Below the pieces are notes generated by a model, which was not told the DNA's origin, did no database searches, and saw nothing but the letters and a program-made list of their open reading frames with translations. The position numbers were made by a program, and so were the translations under genes. Below are positions 43,050-52,080 of a stretch of DNA of 64,000 bases, in pieces. Position 1 is the first letter of the stretch. Every line of letters begins with the position of its first letter. The DNA is from Caenispirillum salinarum AK4 (GTDB lineage Bacteria; Pseudomonadota; Alphaproteobacteria; Rhodospirillales; Rhodospirillaceae). The DNA lies in the NCBI RefSeq assembly GCF_000315795.1, contig NZ_ANHY01000017.1, forward strand, positions 62,001 to 126,000, given 5' to 3'.

Positions 43050-45413
43050 TTGCGCGAAACGGAGACGGCACTACCGTTCCTGGCGGACGGCGGGGAAATG
43101 GGCGCCCGTATCCGCGCTTATGACTGGGCCGCGACGCAGCTCGGTCCGCCCGAGGATTGGCCCCAGGTCCTGCAGACGCTGACGGCCTTGATGCTGGCCT
43201 CCAGTCAGCCCATGTTCCTGGTCTGGGGGCCTGAGCGGACGACCCTCTACAACGACGCCTACGGCGAAATTCTTGCCGCCAAGCATCCGGCGCTCGGCCA
43301 GCCTTTCAATGAAATCTGGCACGAAATATGGGACAGCGACCTCAAGCCCATCGTTGCGCGCGCCTACGCCGGCGAAGCCCTGCACATGGACGACATTCAG
43401 CTTGTCATGGTGCGCCGGGGCTATCCCGAGGAAGCCCACTTCTCGTTCTCCTACACGCCGGTGTGCGACGAGGACGGCGCCGTGCTGGGCTTCTTCTGCC
43501 CCTGTCTGGAGACCACCGAGCAGGTGCTTGAGCAACGGCGGGCGCGCCTCCGGGCGGACCTGACCGAGCGTCTGCGGATGCCTGGCGATCCGTCGGACCT
43601 TGCCCGCGACGCGGCGGCGCTGCTCGCCCGGCACCTTGGGGCCGAGCAGGCGGCCTTCGCCGAAGTCGATCCGTCCGGCGGGTACGCCGCGATCGCGCCC
43701 CACCGGGACGACGGCCGCCACCGGCTGAAGGATTTCGGCCCGGACTTCATCGCTGACCTCGAGGCAGGACGCAGCATTGCCATCAACGACGTGATGGACG
43801 ACCCGCGCACGGCCACACCCCATGCGGCGAAGACCTTCGTCCATGCCGGCATTCGCGCCATCCTTTACATCCCGCACGTCCGGCATGGCCGGTTGGTGGC
43901 GGTCCTCGCCGTGCACGCCGCCGCGCCCCGGCACTGGCCGGCCGCCGACATCGACCTTTCCGAGGAAGTCGCCGAGCGGGTGAGCGTGGCGATGGACCGC
44001 GTCCGCGCCGAGGCGGCCTTGCGCGCGAGCGAGGGCCGGCTGCGGAAGGTGCTGGAGATCGAGACCGTCGGCATCGTGTTCTTCGACCTTGTCGGCGGCA
44101 TCCACGATGCGAACGACACCTTCCTGTCGCTCATCGGTTACAGTCGCGCCGAACTGCAGGCCGGCCTGATCCGGTACGAAAGCCTGACACCGCCCCACTG
44201 GCACTGGCGGGACGCGCAGACGGTCGCCGACCTGAAGGCCCACGGCGCGGCCGGCCCGTTCGAGAAGGAGTACACGCGCAAGGACGGCTCCGTCGTCTGG
44301 ACCCTGTGTGCGAGCAAGATGCTCGAGGACGGCACGGCGGCCGAATTCGTGATCGACATCACCGAACGCAAGCGCAGTGAGCAGCACCAGGCCATGCTGA
44401 TGGCCGAGCTGGACCACCGCGTGAAGAACGTCCTTGCCGTCGTGCAGTCGATCGTCCGGCAGAGCCTGCGCGGGGCGGACCTCGGCGGGTCGGATGCGGC
44501 AGACCGGCTGATCGGCCGTATTTCGGCCCTGGCGGAGTCCCATACCCTGCTGGCCGCCAGCCGGTGGGAAGGCGCGCGGTTCCGCGATCTGGTCGACAAC
44601 GCCCTGGCGCCTTACCGCGATGGCGGTGCATCGCGCATCCGGGCGGGCGGGCCGGACCTGCGGGTGACGCCGAAAGCCGCGCAGACGCTCGCCCTTGCGC
44701 TGCACGAGCTGGTGACGAACGCGGTGAAATACGGGGCGCTCTCGGTGGCCGAGGGCAGCGTCGCAGTGGACTGGCGGTTCGAGGGGGCCGCCGACGACCG
44801 CCGGCTGGTCTTCGTCTGGGCGGAGCAGGGCGGCCCGGCGCTTCCCGGCCCGCCGCGCCGCAAGGGCTTCGGGTCCCGCCTGATCGAGCGGACGCTGACG
44901 TTCGAGCTGGACGGCACGGTGACGCTCGACTTCGCGGCGGGTGGCCTGCGTGCGGTGTTCGATCTGCCGCTGCGGGCGCTGGAGGTTGTTGAAAAGCGCA
45001 GCACCTCCGACCCCCGCCGCGCCATCGCACCGTCCGCCGGGGAGGCCGCGACGCTGAGCGGCAGGCGGGTCCTCCTGGTCGAGGACCAGCACCTCGTCGC
45101 CGAGGAGATGGCTGAGGCTCTTGTCTCCGTCGGCTGTTCCGTGGCCGGCCCGGCGTCCACGCTGGATCGCGCCCTGCGCGCTGCCGAGGCGGAGGACCTG
45201 GATGCGGCGGTGCTCGACATCAACCTGAGCGGCGACCTCGTGTGGCCGGCCGCCCGGCTGCTGCGGGACCGGGGCATTCCGTTCGTGTTCGCGACGGGGT
45301 ACTCGGAAACCATCGACGTCCCGCCGGAACTGGCCGACGTCCCCAGGATCGAGAAGCCGGCCCAGCCGCAGCACCTCGTCGCGGTGGTGGCCGGCCTGAT
45401 CGCGGGAAACTGA
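43050..45413 (+). CDS. HWE-family hybrid sensor kinase with PAS-GAF-PAS and receiver
   Basis: A 787-residue protein from the TTG at 43050. It starts with a PAS-like domain (about 15-160; EMGARIRAYDWAATQLGPPE, typical for HWE kinases) and a GAF domain (about 165-320). A PAS follows (about 330-445), then the HWE core: H-box ELDHRVKNVLAVV (His456), N-box LHELVTNAVKYGAL (His552) and WxE (Trp590, Glu592). The receiver (about 672-785) has Asp723. No membrane segment is present, so it is cytoplasmic. The TTG follows an AAAGGCGAG ribosome site; an ATG at 42981 is also in frame, but the bases between carry GTGACTAT repeats that look regulatory. It is an orphan hybrid, like the one at 5625. Confidence 0.88.
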   Translation: MRETETALPFLADGGEMGARIRAYDWAATQLGPPEDWPQVLQTLTALMLASSQPMFLVWGPERTTLYNDAYGEILAAKHPALGQPFNEIWHEIWDSDLKPIVARAYAGEALHMDDIQLVMVRRGYPEEAHFSFSYTPVCDEDGAVLGFFCPCLETTEQVLEQRRARLRADLTERLRMPGDPSDLARDAAALLARHLGAEQAAFAEVDPSGGYAAIAPHRDDGRHRLKDFGPDFIADLEAGRSIAINDVMDDPRTATPHAAKTFVHAGIRAILYIPHVRHGRLVAVLAVHAAAPRHWPAADIDLSEEVAERVSVAMDRVRAEAALRASEGRLRKVLEIETVGIVFFDLVGGIHDANDTFLSLIGYSRAELQAGLIRYESLTPPHWHWRDAQTVADLKAHGAAGPFEKEYTRKDGSVVWTLCASKMLEDGTAAEFVIDITERKRSEQHQAMLMAELDHRVKNVLAVVQSIVRQSLRGADLGGSDAADRLIGRISALAESHTLLAASRWEGARFRDLVDNALAPYRDGGASRIRAGGPDLRVTPKAAQTLALALHELVTNAVKYGALSVAEGSVAVDWRFEGAADDRRLVFVWAEQGGPALPGPPRRKGFGSRLIERTLTFELDGTVTLDFAAGGLRAVFDLPLRALEVVEKRSTSDPRRAIAPSAGEAATLSGRRVLLVEDQHLVAEEMAEALVSVGCSVAGPASTLDRALRAAEAEDLDAAVLDINLSGDLVWPAARLLRDRGIPFVFATGYSETIDVPPELADVPRIEKPAQPQHLVAVVAGLIAGN

Positions 45414-45452
45414 GCCGCCCGCCCGCGCCGGCGATGCGGAGCCGGCCGGCTG

Positions 45453-46154
45453 CTAGTTCGGCATCCCCGGCGGGGGGCTCAGGTTCGCGTGCAGGCGCTT
45501 TTCCAGCCAGCGCAGGAAGGTGGCGAACAGGAAGATCATCACCAGATAGATGACGCCCGCCGCCGCGAAGGTTTCCACCGGCTGATAGTTCACAGCGATG
45601 ATCTTGCGGGCCATGCCTGTCAGGTCCAGCAGCGTGATGGTGGACGCCAGCGCGCTGGACTTCACCATCAGGATCACCTCGTTGCCGTAGGCCGGCAGGC
45701 AGATGCGAAAGGCGCGCGGCAGGATGATGCGGCGGTAGGTCAGCGCCCGGCTCATGCCGACGGCACGGGCGGCCTCGACTTCGCCCCAGGGCACGGCCTG
45801 GATGGCCCCGCGCAGGATTTCCGCCGAATAGGCCGCCGTGTTCAGCGAAAAGGCGATGATGGCGCACCAGTAGGCTTCCCGCAGCACCGGCCAGAGGAAG
45901 CTGTCGCGCACGGCCTCGAACTGCGACAGGCCGTAATACACGAGGAAAATCTGCACCAGCAGCGGCGTGCCGCGGAAGAAGAAGATGTAGGCGTAAGGCC
46001 CCGCACGCACCAGGGGGTTCTCCGAGACCCGCAGCAGCGCCACGGGCAGCGCGATGGCGAAGCCGATCAGCACCGCGATGCCCACAAGCTGCACCGTCAG
46101 CCAGGCGCCTTCCATCAACCCGGGAAAGACGGAGAAGAAGGTTTCCATGTTCAT
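45453..46154 (-). CDS. hisM: Basic amino acid ABC permease (HisM-like)
   Basis: A 233-residue inner-membrane permease, with about five helices. FFRGTPLLVQIFLVYYGL and the EAA loop VEAARAVGMSRALTYRRIILPRAFRICLP fit the His/Lys/Arg/ornithine importer family. It is last in the operon, 20 bp after hisQ. Confidence 0.9.
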   Translation of the reverse strand: MNMETFFSVFPGLMEGAWLTVQLVGIAVLIGFAIALPVALLRVSENPLVRAGPYAYIFFFRGTPLLVQIFLVYYGLSQFEAVRDSFLWPVLREAYWCAIIAFSLNTAAYSAEILRGAIQAVPWGEVEAARAVGMSRALTYRRIILPRAFRICLPAYGNEVILMVKSSALASTITLLDLTGMARKIIAVNYQPVETFAAAGVIYLVMIFLFATFLRWLEKRLHANLSPPPGMPN

Positions 46155-46174
46155 GGCTCAGTCCTCCGTCCCGA

Positions 46175-46849
46175 TCACGAGGCCGCGCGGCGCTGGCCGC
46201 GGTTGGCGCGTTTTTCCAGGCGGTGCAGCACGGCCATGCTGACCACCGTCAGGCCCAGATACATGACGGCCGCCGCCATGTAGAAGGTGAAGGGTTCCTT
46301 GGTGTAGCGGGATGCGATGTCGGCCTCGCGCATCAGGTCCTCCAGCCCGACCACGGACACCAGTGCGGTGTCCTTCATCAGCACCAGGAACAGGTTGCCG
46401 AGGCCGGGCAGGGCGATGCGCCAGACCTGCGGCAGCACGACGCGGCGGAAGGTGAGCAGCTTGCTCATGCCGTAGGCGTGGGCGGCCTCGATCTGGCCCT
46501 TGGGGATGGCGATGATCGCCCCCCGGAAGACCTCGGTCGCGTAGGCGCCGAAGGTGATGCCGAGCGCGGCGACGCCCGCCCCGAAGGCCGAAACCTCCAC
46601 GTAGTCGCCCACGATGGCGGTCAGCAGCACGGTGCCGCCGAAGTAGACCAGCAGCACGGTCAGCAGTTCCGGCAGGCCGCGGAAGATGGCCGTGTAGACC
46701 TCGGCGATCCAGCGCACCGGCGCAATCGGCGACAGCTTCATGGCCGCACCCAGGATGCCCATCACCAGCCCGACGCAGACGGCGGCCAGCGCCAACTGGA
46801 CGGTCACCCAAAGGCCGCTCAGCAACTGCGGCAAGAAGCCCTGCAACAT
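46175..46849 (-). CDS. hisQ: Basic amino acid ABC permease (HisQ-like)
   Basis: A 224-residue permease paired with HisM. FRGLPELLTVLLVYFGGT and the EAA loop IEAAHAYGMSKLLTFRRVVLPQVWRIALPG are visible. It lies downstream of the binding-protein gene across a strong terminator-like hairpin, so it is expected to be expressed at a lower level. Confidence 0.9.
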   Translation of the reverse strand: MLQGFLPQLLSGLWVTVQLALAAVCVGLVMGILGAAMKLSPIAPVRWIAEVYTAIFRGLPELLTVLLVYFGGTVLLTAIVGDYVEVSAFGAGVAALGITFGAYATEVFRGAIIAIPKGQIEAAHAYGMSKLLTFRRVVLPQVWRIALPGLGNLFLVLMKDTALVSVVGLEDLMREADIASRYTKEPFTFYMAAAVMYLGLTVVSMAVLHRLEKRANRGQRRAAS

Positions 46850-46937
46850 CGGCCCCCGACTCCCCTCGTATCCGGCGGCGATCGACGTCGCCGCCGCTGC
46901 CGGGCGACGACCGCACAGGTGTCACGCTCGCCCCGGC

Positions 46938-46984
46938 AAAAAAGCAACGGGCGCCCCGCCCGGCGGTCGGCCGGCGGGGCGCCC
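46938..46984 (-). terminator. Attenuating terminator between binding protein and hisQ
   Basis: GGGCGCCCCGCC (46949-46960) pairs perfectly with GGCGGGGCGCCC (46973-46984), and on the minus strand the stem runs into GTTGCTTTTTT. It directly follows the binding-protein stop. Confidence 0.85.
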
Positions 46985-46996
46985 GGATCGCTCAGC

Positions 46997-47755
46997 TTAG
47001 TAGATGCTGAACGGGAAGTACTTCTCGTTGATGTCGGCGTAGGTGCCGTCCTCGATAATGGCGGCCAGCGCCTCGTTCAGGCGGTTCAGCAACTCGTCGT
47101 CGCCCTTGCGCACGGCGATGCCGATCTTGTCCTCGTCGTAGACGGGCTCGCCCTTGAACTCGAACGTGCCGCCTTCCTCGGTCTGCAGCCAGTCATAGGT
47201 GACGTAGACGTCGTTCAGGACCGCGTCCAGGCGGCCCGAGGCGAGGTCGAGGAAGGCCTCTTCCTGAGTGCCGTACAGCTTGATGTCGGCACCCGGCACG
47301 TTCTCTTCCAGCCATTGGCCGGAAATGGTGGCGCGCTGGGCGCCGATGGTCTTGCCCTCCAGCGCTTCCGGAGAGGTGTCGATCTCCTGGCCCTTGGGCG
47401 CGACGAACTGCAGCTTGTTGGAATAGTACGGGTCGGTGAAGTCCACCGCCTTCTGGCGCTCCGGCGTGATGGACATCGACGCGATGATGGCATCGTACTT
47501 CTTGGCCAGCAGGCCGGGGATGATGCCGTCCCAGTCCTGGGCGACGATCTCGCAGTCGGCTTCCATTTCCTTGCACAGCGCGTTGGCGATGTCGACGTCG
47601 AAGCCCTGGAGCTGGCCGGATTCATCGATGGTGTTGAACGGAGGGAAGGCGCCCTCGGTCGCGATGCGGATGGTGTCCTGCGCCTGCGCGGCGGTGGCCG
47701 AGGCGGCCAGCACCACGGCCGTGGCGGCGGCGGCAAGGGTCTTCTTGATGGTCAT
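46997..47755 (-). CDS. Periplasmic Lys/Arg/Orn/His-binding protein
   Basis: A 252-residue family 3 solute-binding protein with a signal peptide (about 1-25, ending AAQAQ). TEGAFPPFNTIDESGQLQGFDVDIANAL, then DGIIPGLLAKKYDAIIASMSITPERQ with the amino-acid-binding Arg, and GTQEEAFLDLASGRLDAVLND, place it in the HisJ/ArgT group. It is second in the operon, after the ATPase. Arginine and ornithine are polyamine precursors, so a metabolic link to the neighbouring island is possible. Confidence 0.9.
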   Translation of the reverse strand: MTIKKTLAAAATAVVLAASATAAQAQDTIRIATEGAFPPFNTIDESGQLQGFDVDIANALCKEMEADCEIVAQDWDGIIPGLLAKKYDAIIASMSITPERQKAVDFTDPYYSNKLQFVAPKGQEIDTSPEALEGKTIGAQRATISGQWLEENVPGADIKLYGTQEEAFLDLASGRLDAVLNDVYVTYDWLQTEEGGTFEFKGEPVYDEDKIGIAVRKGDDELLNRLNEALAAIIEDGTYADINEKYFPFSIY

Positions 47756-47825
47756 GCGATGCGCTCCCTGATGGCAGAGCCGGCGGTTCGATGGCCGGCG
47801 TGTCTTGCTTTGGGTTGATCGGCGG

Positions 47826-48632
47826 CTAGTGAAGGTGGTTGGCCAGGAACTGGCGCAACCGCTCCGACGAGGGGTCCTTGAACAGCTTGGACGGCGGCCC
47901 CTGTTCCTCGACCCGGCCCTCGTGGAGAAACATGATCTGGCTGGAAACGTCGCGGGCGAAGGCCATCTCGTGCGTGACGATCAGCATGGTGCGGCCCTCG
48001 TCGGCCAGCTTGCGGATGACGCCCAGCACCTCCACCACCAGTTCGGGGTCGAGCGCGCTGGTCGGCTCGTCGAACAGGATCACCTGCGGCTCCATGCACA
48101 GCGCGCGCGCGATGGCGGCCCGCTGCTGCTGGCCGCCCGACAGGTGGTTGGGGTAGTGGTCGCGTTTCGCCGCGATGCCCACCTTGTCCAGAAGCGCCAT
48201 GGCGCGGTCGCGCACCTCGGCCTTGTTCTGGCCGAGGACGTGGACCGGCGCCTCCATGACGTTCTCAAGGATCGTCAGGTGGGGCCACAGGTTGAAGCTC
48301 TGGAACACCATGCCGACACGGGTGCGCAGGCGCTCCAGCTGCTTGTGGCTGGCGATGCCCGGCTTGCCGCCGCGTCCCGGCCGCACGCGCACTTCCTCGC
48401 CGCCGATGCGGACAAGGCCGGTATCGGGCGTTTCCAGGAAGTTGATGCAGCGCAGGAAGGTGCTCTTGCCCGAGCCCGAGGACCCGATGATGGAGATCAC
48501 GTCGCCGTCGCGGGCCTCCAGCGAGATGCCCTTCAGCACTTCCAGCCCGCCGAACCGTTTGTGAATGTCGACCACTTCCAAAGTCGGCGCGGCGGTCTGC
48601 GGCGCCGGCGGTGCGTTGTCGGCTTGGCTCAC
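47826..48632 (-). CDS. hisP: Basic amino acid ABC transporter ATPase (HisP-like)
   Basis: A 268-residue ATPase. Walker A is GSSGSGKST, the Q-loop is MVFQSFNLWPHLT, the signature is [15 protein letters not shown], Walker B is VILFDEPTSALDP and the switch is IVTHEM. It is first in the operon hisP-binding protein-hisQ-hisM. The GTG at 48632 gives a length close to HisP (258 aa); an ATG at 48689 is also in frame. The ribosome site is weak for both. Confidence 0.88.
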   Translation of the reverse strand: MSQADNAPPAPQTAAPTLEVVDIHKRFGGLEVLKGISLEARDGDVISIIGSSGSGKSTFLRCINFLETPDTGLVRIGGEEVRVRPGRGGKPGIASHKQLERLRTRVGMVFQSFNLWPHLTILENVMEAPVHVLGQNKAEVRDRAMALLDKVGIAAKRDHYPNHLSGGQQQRAAIARALCMEPQVILFDEPTSALDPELVVEVLGVIRKLADEGRTMLIVTHEMAFARDVSSQIMFLHEGRVEEQGPPSKLFKDPSSERLRQFLANHLH

Positions 48633-48765
48633 GGAGATGTCGAGTCCCTTTGTTGGCGAAACGGGTTGTCTGGCATGCCGAGGCCGCATAGTTTCCAGCC
48701 TGCGGCGAAGGAGTGTCAAGATTTTACGGCGCTTTTCGCAACCATTCCTTTACCGGAGAACCCAG

Positions 48766-49797
48766 GTGAGCAATTTCGGCAGCGACAACGTCACCGGCGC
48801 GCATCCCAAGGTCATGGAGGCCCTGGCGAAGGCGGCCGACGGCCCCGCCATCCCCTATGGCGGCGATGACTGGACCGCGCGGGTGGAGACGCGCCTGCGC
48901 GACGTGTTCGAGGCGCCGGACCTGCGCGCCTTCCCCGTCGCCACCGGCACCGCCGCCAATTCCCTGGCCCTGGCCTGCGTGACGCCGCCGTGGGGCGCGG
49001 TTCTCTGCCACCAGGACGCCCATGTCAACGTCGACGAGTGCGGCGCGCCGGAAATGTTCACCGCCGGCGCCAAGCTGATCGCGCTGCCGGGCGCGGATGC
49101 CAAGCTGACGCCCGAGGCCATGGCCGCGCCCCTGGCCCTGGCCGCGGCGCGCGACGTCCACCGGGTGCGGCCCTCTGCCGTGACGCTCACCCAGGCGACG
49201 GAGGCCGGCACGGTCTACACGCCGGCTGAGGTGTCCGCCATCGCCGACGCCGCCCACGGGGCGGGCCTCGCGGTGCACATGGACGGCGCGCGGTTCGCCA
49301 ACGCGCTGGTCTCGCTCGGCTGCTCCCCGGCGGAGGCGACGTGGAAGCAGGGCGTGGACATGCTGTCCTTCGGCGCCACCAAGAACGGCTGCTGGGCGGC
49401 GGAAGCGGTGGTTTTCTTCAAGCCCGAACTGGCTGACGGCTTCGAATACCGCCGCAAGCGCGCCGGCCACCTGGTCAGCAAGATGCGCTTCGTCTCCGCC
49501 CAGCTGGAGGCCTATCTGGAGGGCGACCTGTGGATCGCCAACGCCCGCCACGCCAACGCCTGCGCCGCCCGCCTCGCCGAAGGGCTGACGGCCGCCGGCG
49601 TGCGGCTGGCCCATCCCGTCCAGGCCAACGAAATCTTCGTCCACATGCCGGCGGAGGCGCGGGATCGGGTGAAGGCGGGCGGCTTCCTTATCATTCCCTG
49701 GCCCGACCTGGGGCCGGATGCGGTGCGCATGGTCTGCGCCTTCAACACGCGGGACGAGGACGTGGAGCGCCTGATCGCCACCGTCGCCGGGGCCTGA
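48766..49797 (+). CDS. Low-specificity L-threonine aldolase family
   Basis: A 343-residue PLP enzyme of the beta-eliminating lyase/threonine aldolase family, which splits threonine or allo-threonine to glycine and acetaldehyde. FGSDNVTGAHPKVMEAL is the family start. HMDGARFANA holds the cofactor-contacting Asp, and SFGATKNGC the Schiff-base lysine (Lys206). The GTG at 48766 has GGAGAA upstream; the frame is open earlier, but that stretch is the hisP promoter region. The DMT exporter gene begins 5 bp after its stop. Confidence 0.9.
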   Translation: MSNFGSDNVTGAHPKVMEALAKAADGPAIPYGGDDWTARVETRLRDVFEAPDLRAFPVATGTAANSLALACVTPPWGAVLCHQDAHVNVDECGAPEMFTAGAKLIALPGADAKLTPEAMAAPLALAAARDVHRVRPSAVTLTQATEAGTVYTPAEVSAIADAAHGAGLAVHMDGARFANALVSLGCSPAEATWKQGVDMLSFGATKNGCWAAEAVVFFKPELADGFEYRRKRAGHLVSKMRFVSAQLEAYLEGDLWIANARHANACAARLAEGLTAAGVRLAHPVQANEIFVHMPAEARDRVKAGGFLIIPWPDLGPDAVRMVCAFNTRDEDVERLIATVAGA

Positions 49798-49801
49798 TCC
49801 G

Positions 49802-50704
49802 GTGGCGGCACTTCTGGGCCTGCTGACGGCCCTGTCGTGGGGAACTGCGGACTTCTCCGCCCGCTTCACCAGCCGTGCGCTGGGCGCCATGATGTCGGCC
49901 CTGGGCGCGTCGGCGGTGTCGATGACGCTGATGACCGGCGCCTGGCTGTGGATCGGCGCGCCCATGACCGGCGGCTGGCTGGTCATCGTCCTCTCGGCGG
50001 CATCCGGCCTGGCCACGGCGGCGGCGCTGACGCTGCTCTACCAGGGTTTGCGGCTGGGCACGGTCGCGCTGGCGGTGACGCTGGCGTCGACCTATCCCGT
50101 CTGGGCACTGGTGATCGGCGTCGTCTTCCAGGGGGTACGGCCGGACGGGCTCGCCTGGGCGGCCATGGCGCTGACGCTGTTCGGCGTCTGGGTCGTCTCC
50201 GCCGTCGATCCGCACGGCAACGCCGACGAAGGGCCGGAGGAGGTGCAGGACGATGCCGAGCCCGCCGCGCCCCGGCGGGGCTCGCTCATCCTCATCGGCC
50301 TGGCGAGCGGCCTGTGCTTCGCGCTCGCGCTCAAGTTCGCCCAGCCGGCGGTGGACGGCCTGGGGCAGATCACGGCGCTGTGGGTGGCGCGCATCGCGTC
50401 CACCGTCGTGCTGTTGGCGCTGCTGGTTCTCAGCGGCCGGGGCATCGCCAATCCGGGCCGCTGGACGCCGGTGCTGATCCTCCAGGGCGCGCTGGACGCG
50501 GCGGGCTACCTGGCGCTGCTGTCGGTGACCAGCGGCGTGGCGGCGGAGGTGGCGACGGTGGTCAGTTCGGCCGTCGGCGTGGTGACCATCCTGCTCGCCC
50601 ACGTCATCCTGCGCGAGCCCATCGGCCGCACCCAGTGGGGCGGCATCGCGCTGACCTTCATCGGCGTCGCGGCCTTGAGCGCGCTGGGTGGTGCGTCCCA
50701 CTGA
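49802..50704 (+). CDS. EamA/DMT-family transporter
   Basis: A 300-residue membrane protein with ten predicted helices in two EamA repeats (LTALSWGTADFSARFTSRAL, and later the GALDAAGYLALLSVTSGVAAEVATVVSSA block). An acidic loop (about 135-160) separates the halves. DMT proteins export amino acids or metabolites. The GTG start lies 5 bp after the aldolase stop, so the two are co-transcribed and an amino acid or threonine-related substrate is suggested. Confidence 0.85.
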   Translation: MAALLGLLTALSWGTADFSARFTSRALGAMMSALGASAVSMTLMTGAWLWIGAPMTGGWLVIVLSAASGLATAAALTLLYQGLRLGTVALAVTLASTYPVWALVIGVVFQGVRPDGLAWAAMALTLFGVWVVSAVDPHGNADEGPEEVQDDAEPAAPRRGSLILIGLASGLCFALALKFAQPAVDGLGQITALWVARIASTVVLLALLVLSGRGIANPGRWTPVLILQGALDAAGYLALLSVTSGVAAEVATVVSSAVGVVTILLAHVILREPIGRTQWGGIALTFIGVAALSALGGASH

Positions 50705-50807
50705 ACTTCCTCCAATAGGTGACGCAGATGGGGTGCGGTGCGCTTGTTGAGGGTGCTCCCGTGAGGTAGTCTCCGCATGTCCGCAAATAAAGTGGGGGAA
50801 TTTACTC

Positions 50808-51560
50808 GTGCGTAGGATTTGGATTGTACTTGCGGCCGCTGCGACGGCACTCGGCCTGTCGGCCTGCCAGACGACGTCTGAAAAGCAGACCTTCCCGGTC
50901 GCCATGGTGGAGCGGGAAGGGGGACGCCTGCTCTCGGCCCAGGACCTTGAGGCGGCGTTCTCGCCCGGCAGCCGTTACTTGTTCGCGCCGCAGTTCGGCA
51001 GCGGTCACTTCGCCGAGCTTCGGAACGACGGGACGGCGACGGTGACGTACCGCACTGGCGGCAGCACGAAAGGCGAAACGCACGTCGGGACCGGCCGGGT
51101 CGAGATCGAGGGCAACCAGCTCTGCTACCATTTCGCCGACCTGGCCCGGACGTGCGGCGAGGTCTACGCCTACCAGCGGCCGGAGATTCCCGACTTCACG
51201 CACTACATGCTCGTAACGGGCGGTGCGGTGGACAAGAATATCTATCCCGTGGATGCTGAACCGCTGAACGTGGCGGCATTTGTCGGCGAGAAGTGGATGG
51301 GCGATTACATTTCGCCGGCCTATGGGCATACGGGCGTCCGGTTTGACGCAGTGGACGAGACATCGGCGGATGTTGCCCAGCATTACCGGAAACGGTGGTT
51401 CCGGGAGTTCGCGTCGATTCGCATGAACAATGTCATCCATAGCCGCTACGGCAACGATACGACGCACACGTATATCATCAAGCCGGATCACGCCTACTTC
51501 GTCCGGCGTTCCAAGCGGTCTGGCCCGCACGGGGCCTGGGCTGTCCTCGAACGACCGTGA
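50808..51560 (+). CDS. Lipoprotein of unknown function (250 aa)
   Basis: I do not recognise the family. The signal peptide ends in lipobox GLSACQ (Cys about 20). The N-terminal half contains a domain SAQDLEAAFSPGSRYLFAPQ, then ELRNDGTATVTYRTG and GRVEIEGNQLCYHFADLARTCGEVY. The last two resemble short beta domains that bind Cys-rich or sugar ligands. The second half is Tyr/His/Asp-rich. The GTG at 50808 with upstream GGGGGAA was used. It is slightly less GC-rich than its neighbours. Confidence 0.7.
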   Translation: MRRIWIVLAAAATALGLSACQTTSEKQTFPVAMVEREGGRLLSAQDLEAAFSPGSRYLFAPQFGSGHFAELRNDGTATVTYRTGGSTKGETHVGTGRVEIEGNQLCYHFADLARTCGEVYAYQRPEIPDFTHYMLVTGGAVDKNIYPVDAEPLNVAAFVGEKWMGDYISPAYGHTGVRFDAVDETSADVAQHYRKRWFREFASIRMNNVIHSRYGNDTTHTYIIKPDHAYFVRRSKRSGPHGAWAVLERP

Positions 51561-51630
51561 TTGGACGGACGATCCCGACGCAAGGGCATCGGGCAGGCGT
51601 GGACACCACTTGGCAAGAGGACCTTGACCC

Positions 51631-52035
51631 GTGGACACCTTCACCCTGACCCTGATGCCCGAGGCGCTGGCCGTCTGCCGCCTGCCGGCGAACGCGGCGG
51701 TGCCCGACTGGGCGTGGCGCGGGCCGTTCCAGAGCGTCACCCGCACGGGCGACGAACTGTCCATCGTCTGCGGCCATGACGCCGCGCCGGCCAACGGCTC
51801 GCGGCCGGGCCTGCGGGTGGACGGTCCGTGGCGGGTATTCAAGCTGCACGGGCCGTTCGCCTTCGACGTGACCGGCGTCGTCTCCACCCTGACCGCACCG
51901 CTGGCGGAGGCGGGGGTGGGCGTGTTCGTGCTGTCCACCTACGACACCGACTGGATCCTCGTGAAGGAGGAACAGGCCCCCAAGGCCGCCGGGGTGCTGC
52001 GGGAGGCGGGGCACGACGTGCGCGCCGGCGCCTGA
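51631..52035 (+). CDS. ACT-domain protein
   Basis: A 134-residue protein of two tandem ACT-like halves (CRLPANAAVPDWAWRGPFQSV, then FAFDVTGVVSTLTAPLAEAGVGVFVLSTYDTDWILV). The second half has the allosteric-ligand fold of aspartate kinase-type ACT7 proteins. It probably binds an amino acid and regulates a partner; no enzyme domain is present. GTG start at 51631. It lies 70 bp after the lipoprotein gene. Confidence 0.8.
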   Translation: MDTFTLTLMPEALAVCRLPANAAVPDWAWRGPFQSVTRTGDELSIVCGHDAAPANGSRPGLRVDGPWRVFKLHGPFAFDVTGVVSTLTAPLAEAGVGVFVLSTYDTDWILVKEEQAPKAAGVLREAGHDVRAGA

Positions 52036-52080
52036 CGGCGCCCGCCGGCGCCTGGGCGCCGCCCGAACCCGCCCGGTCGG

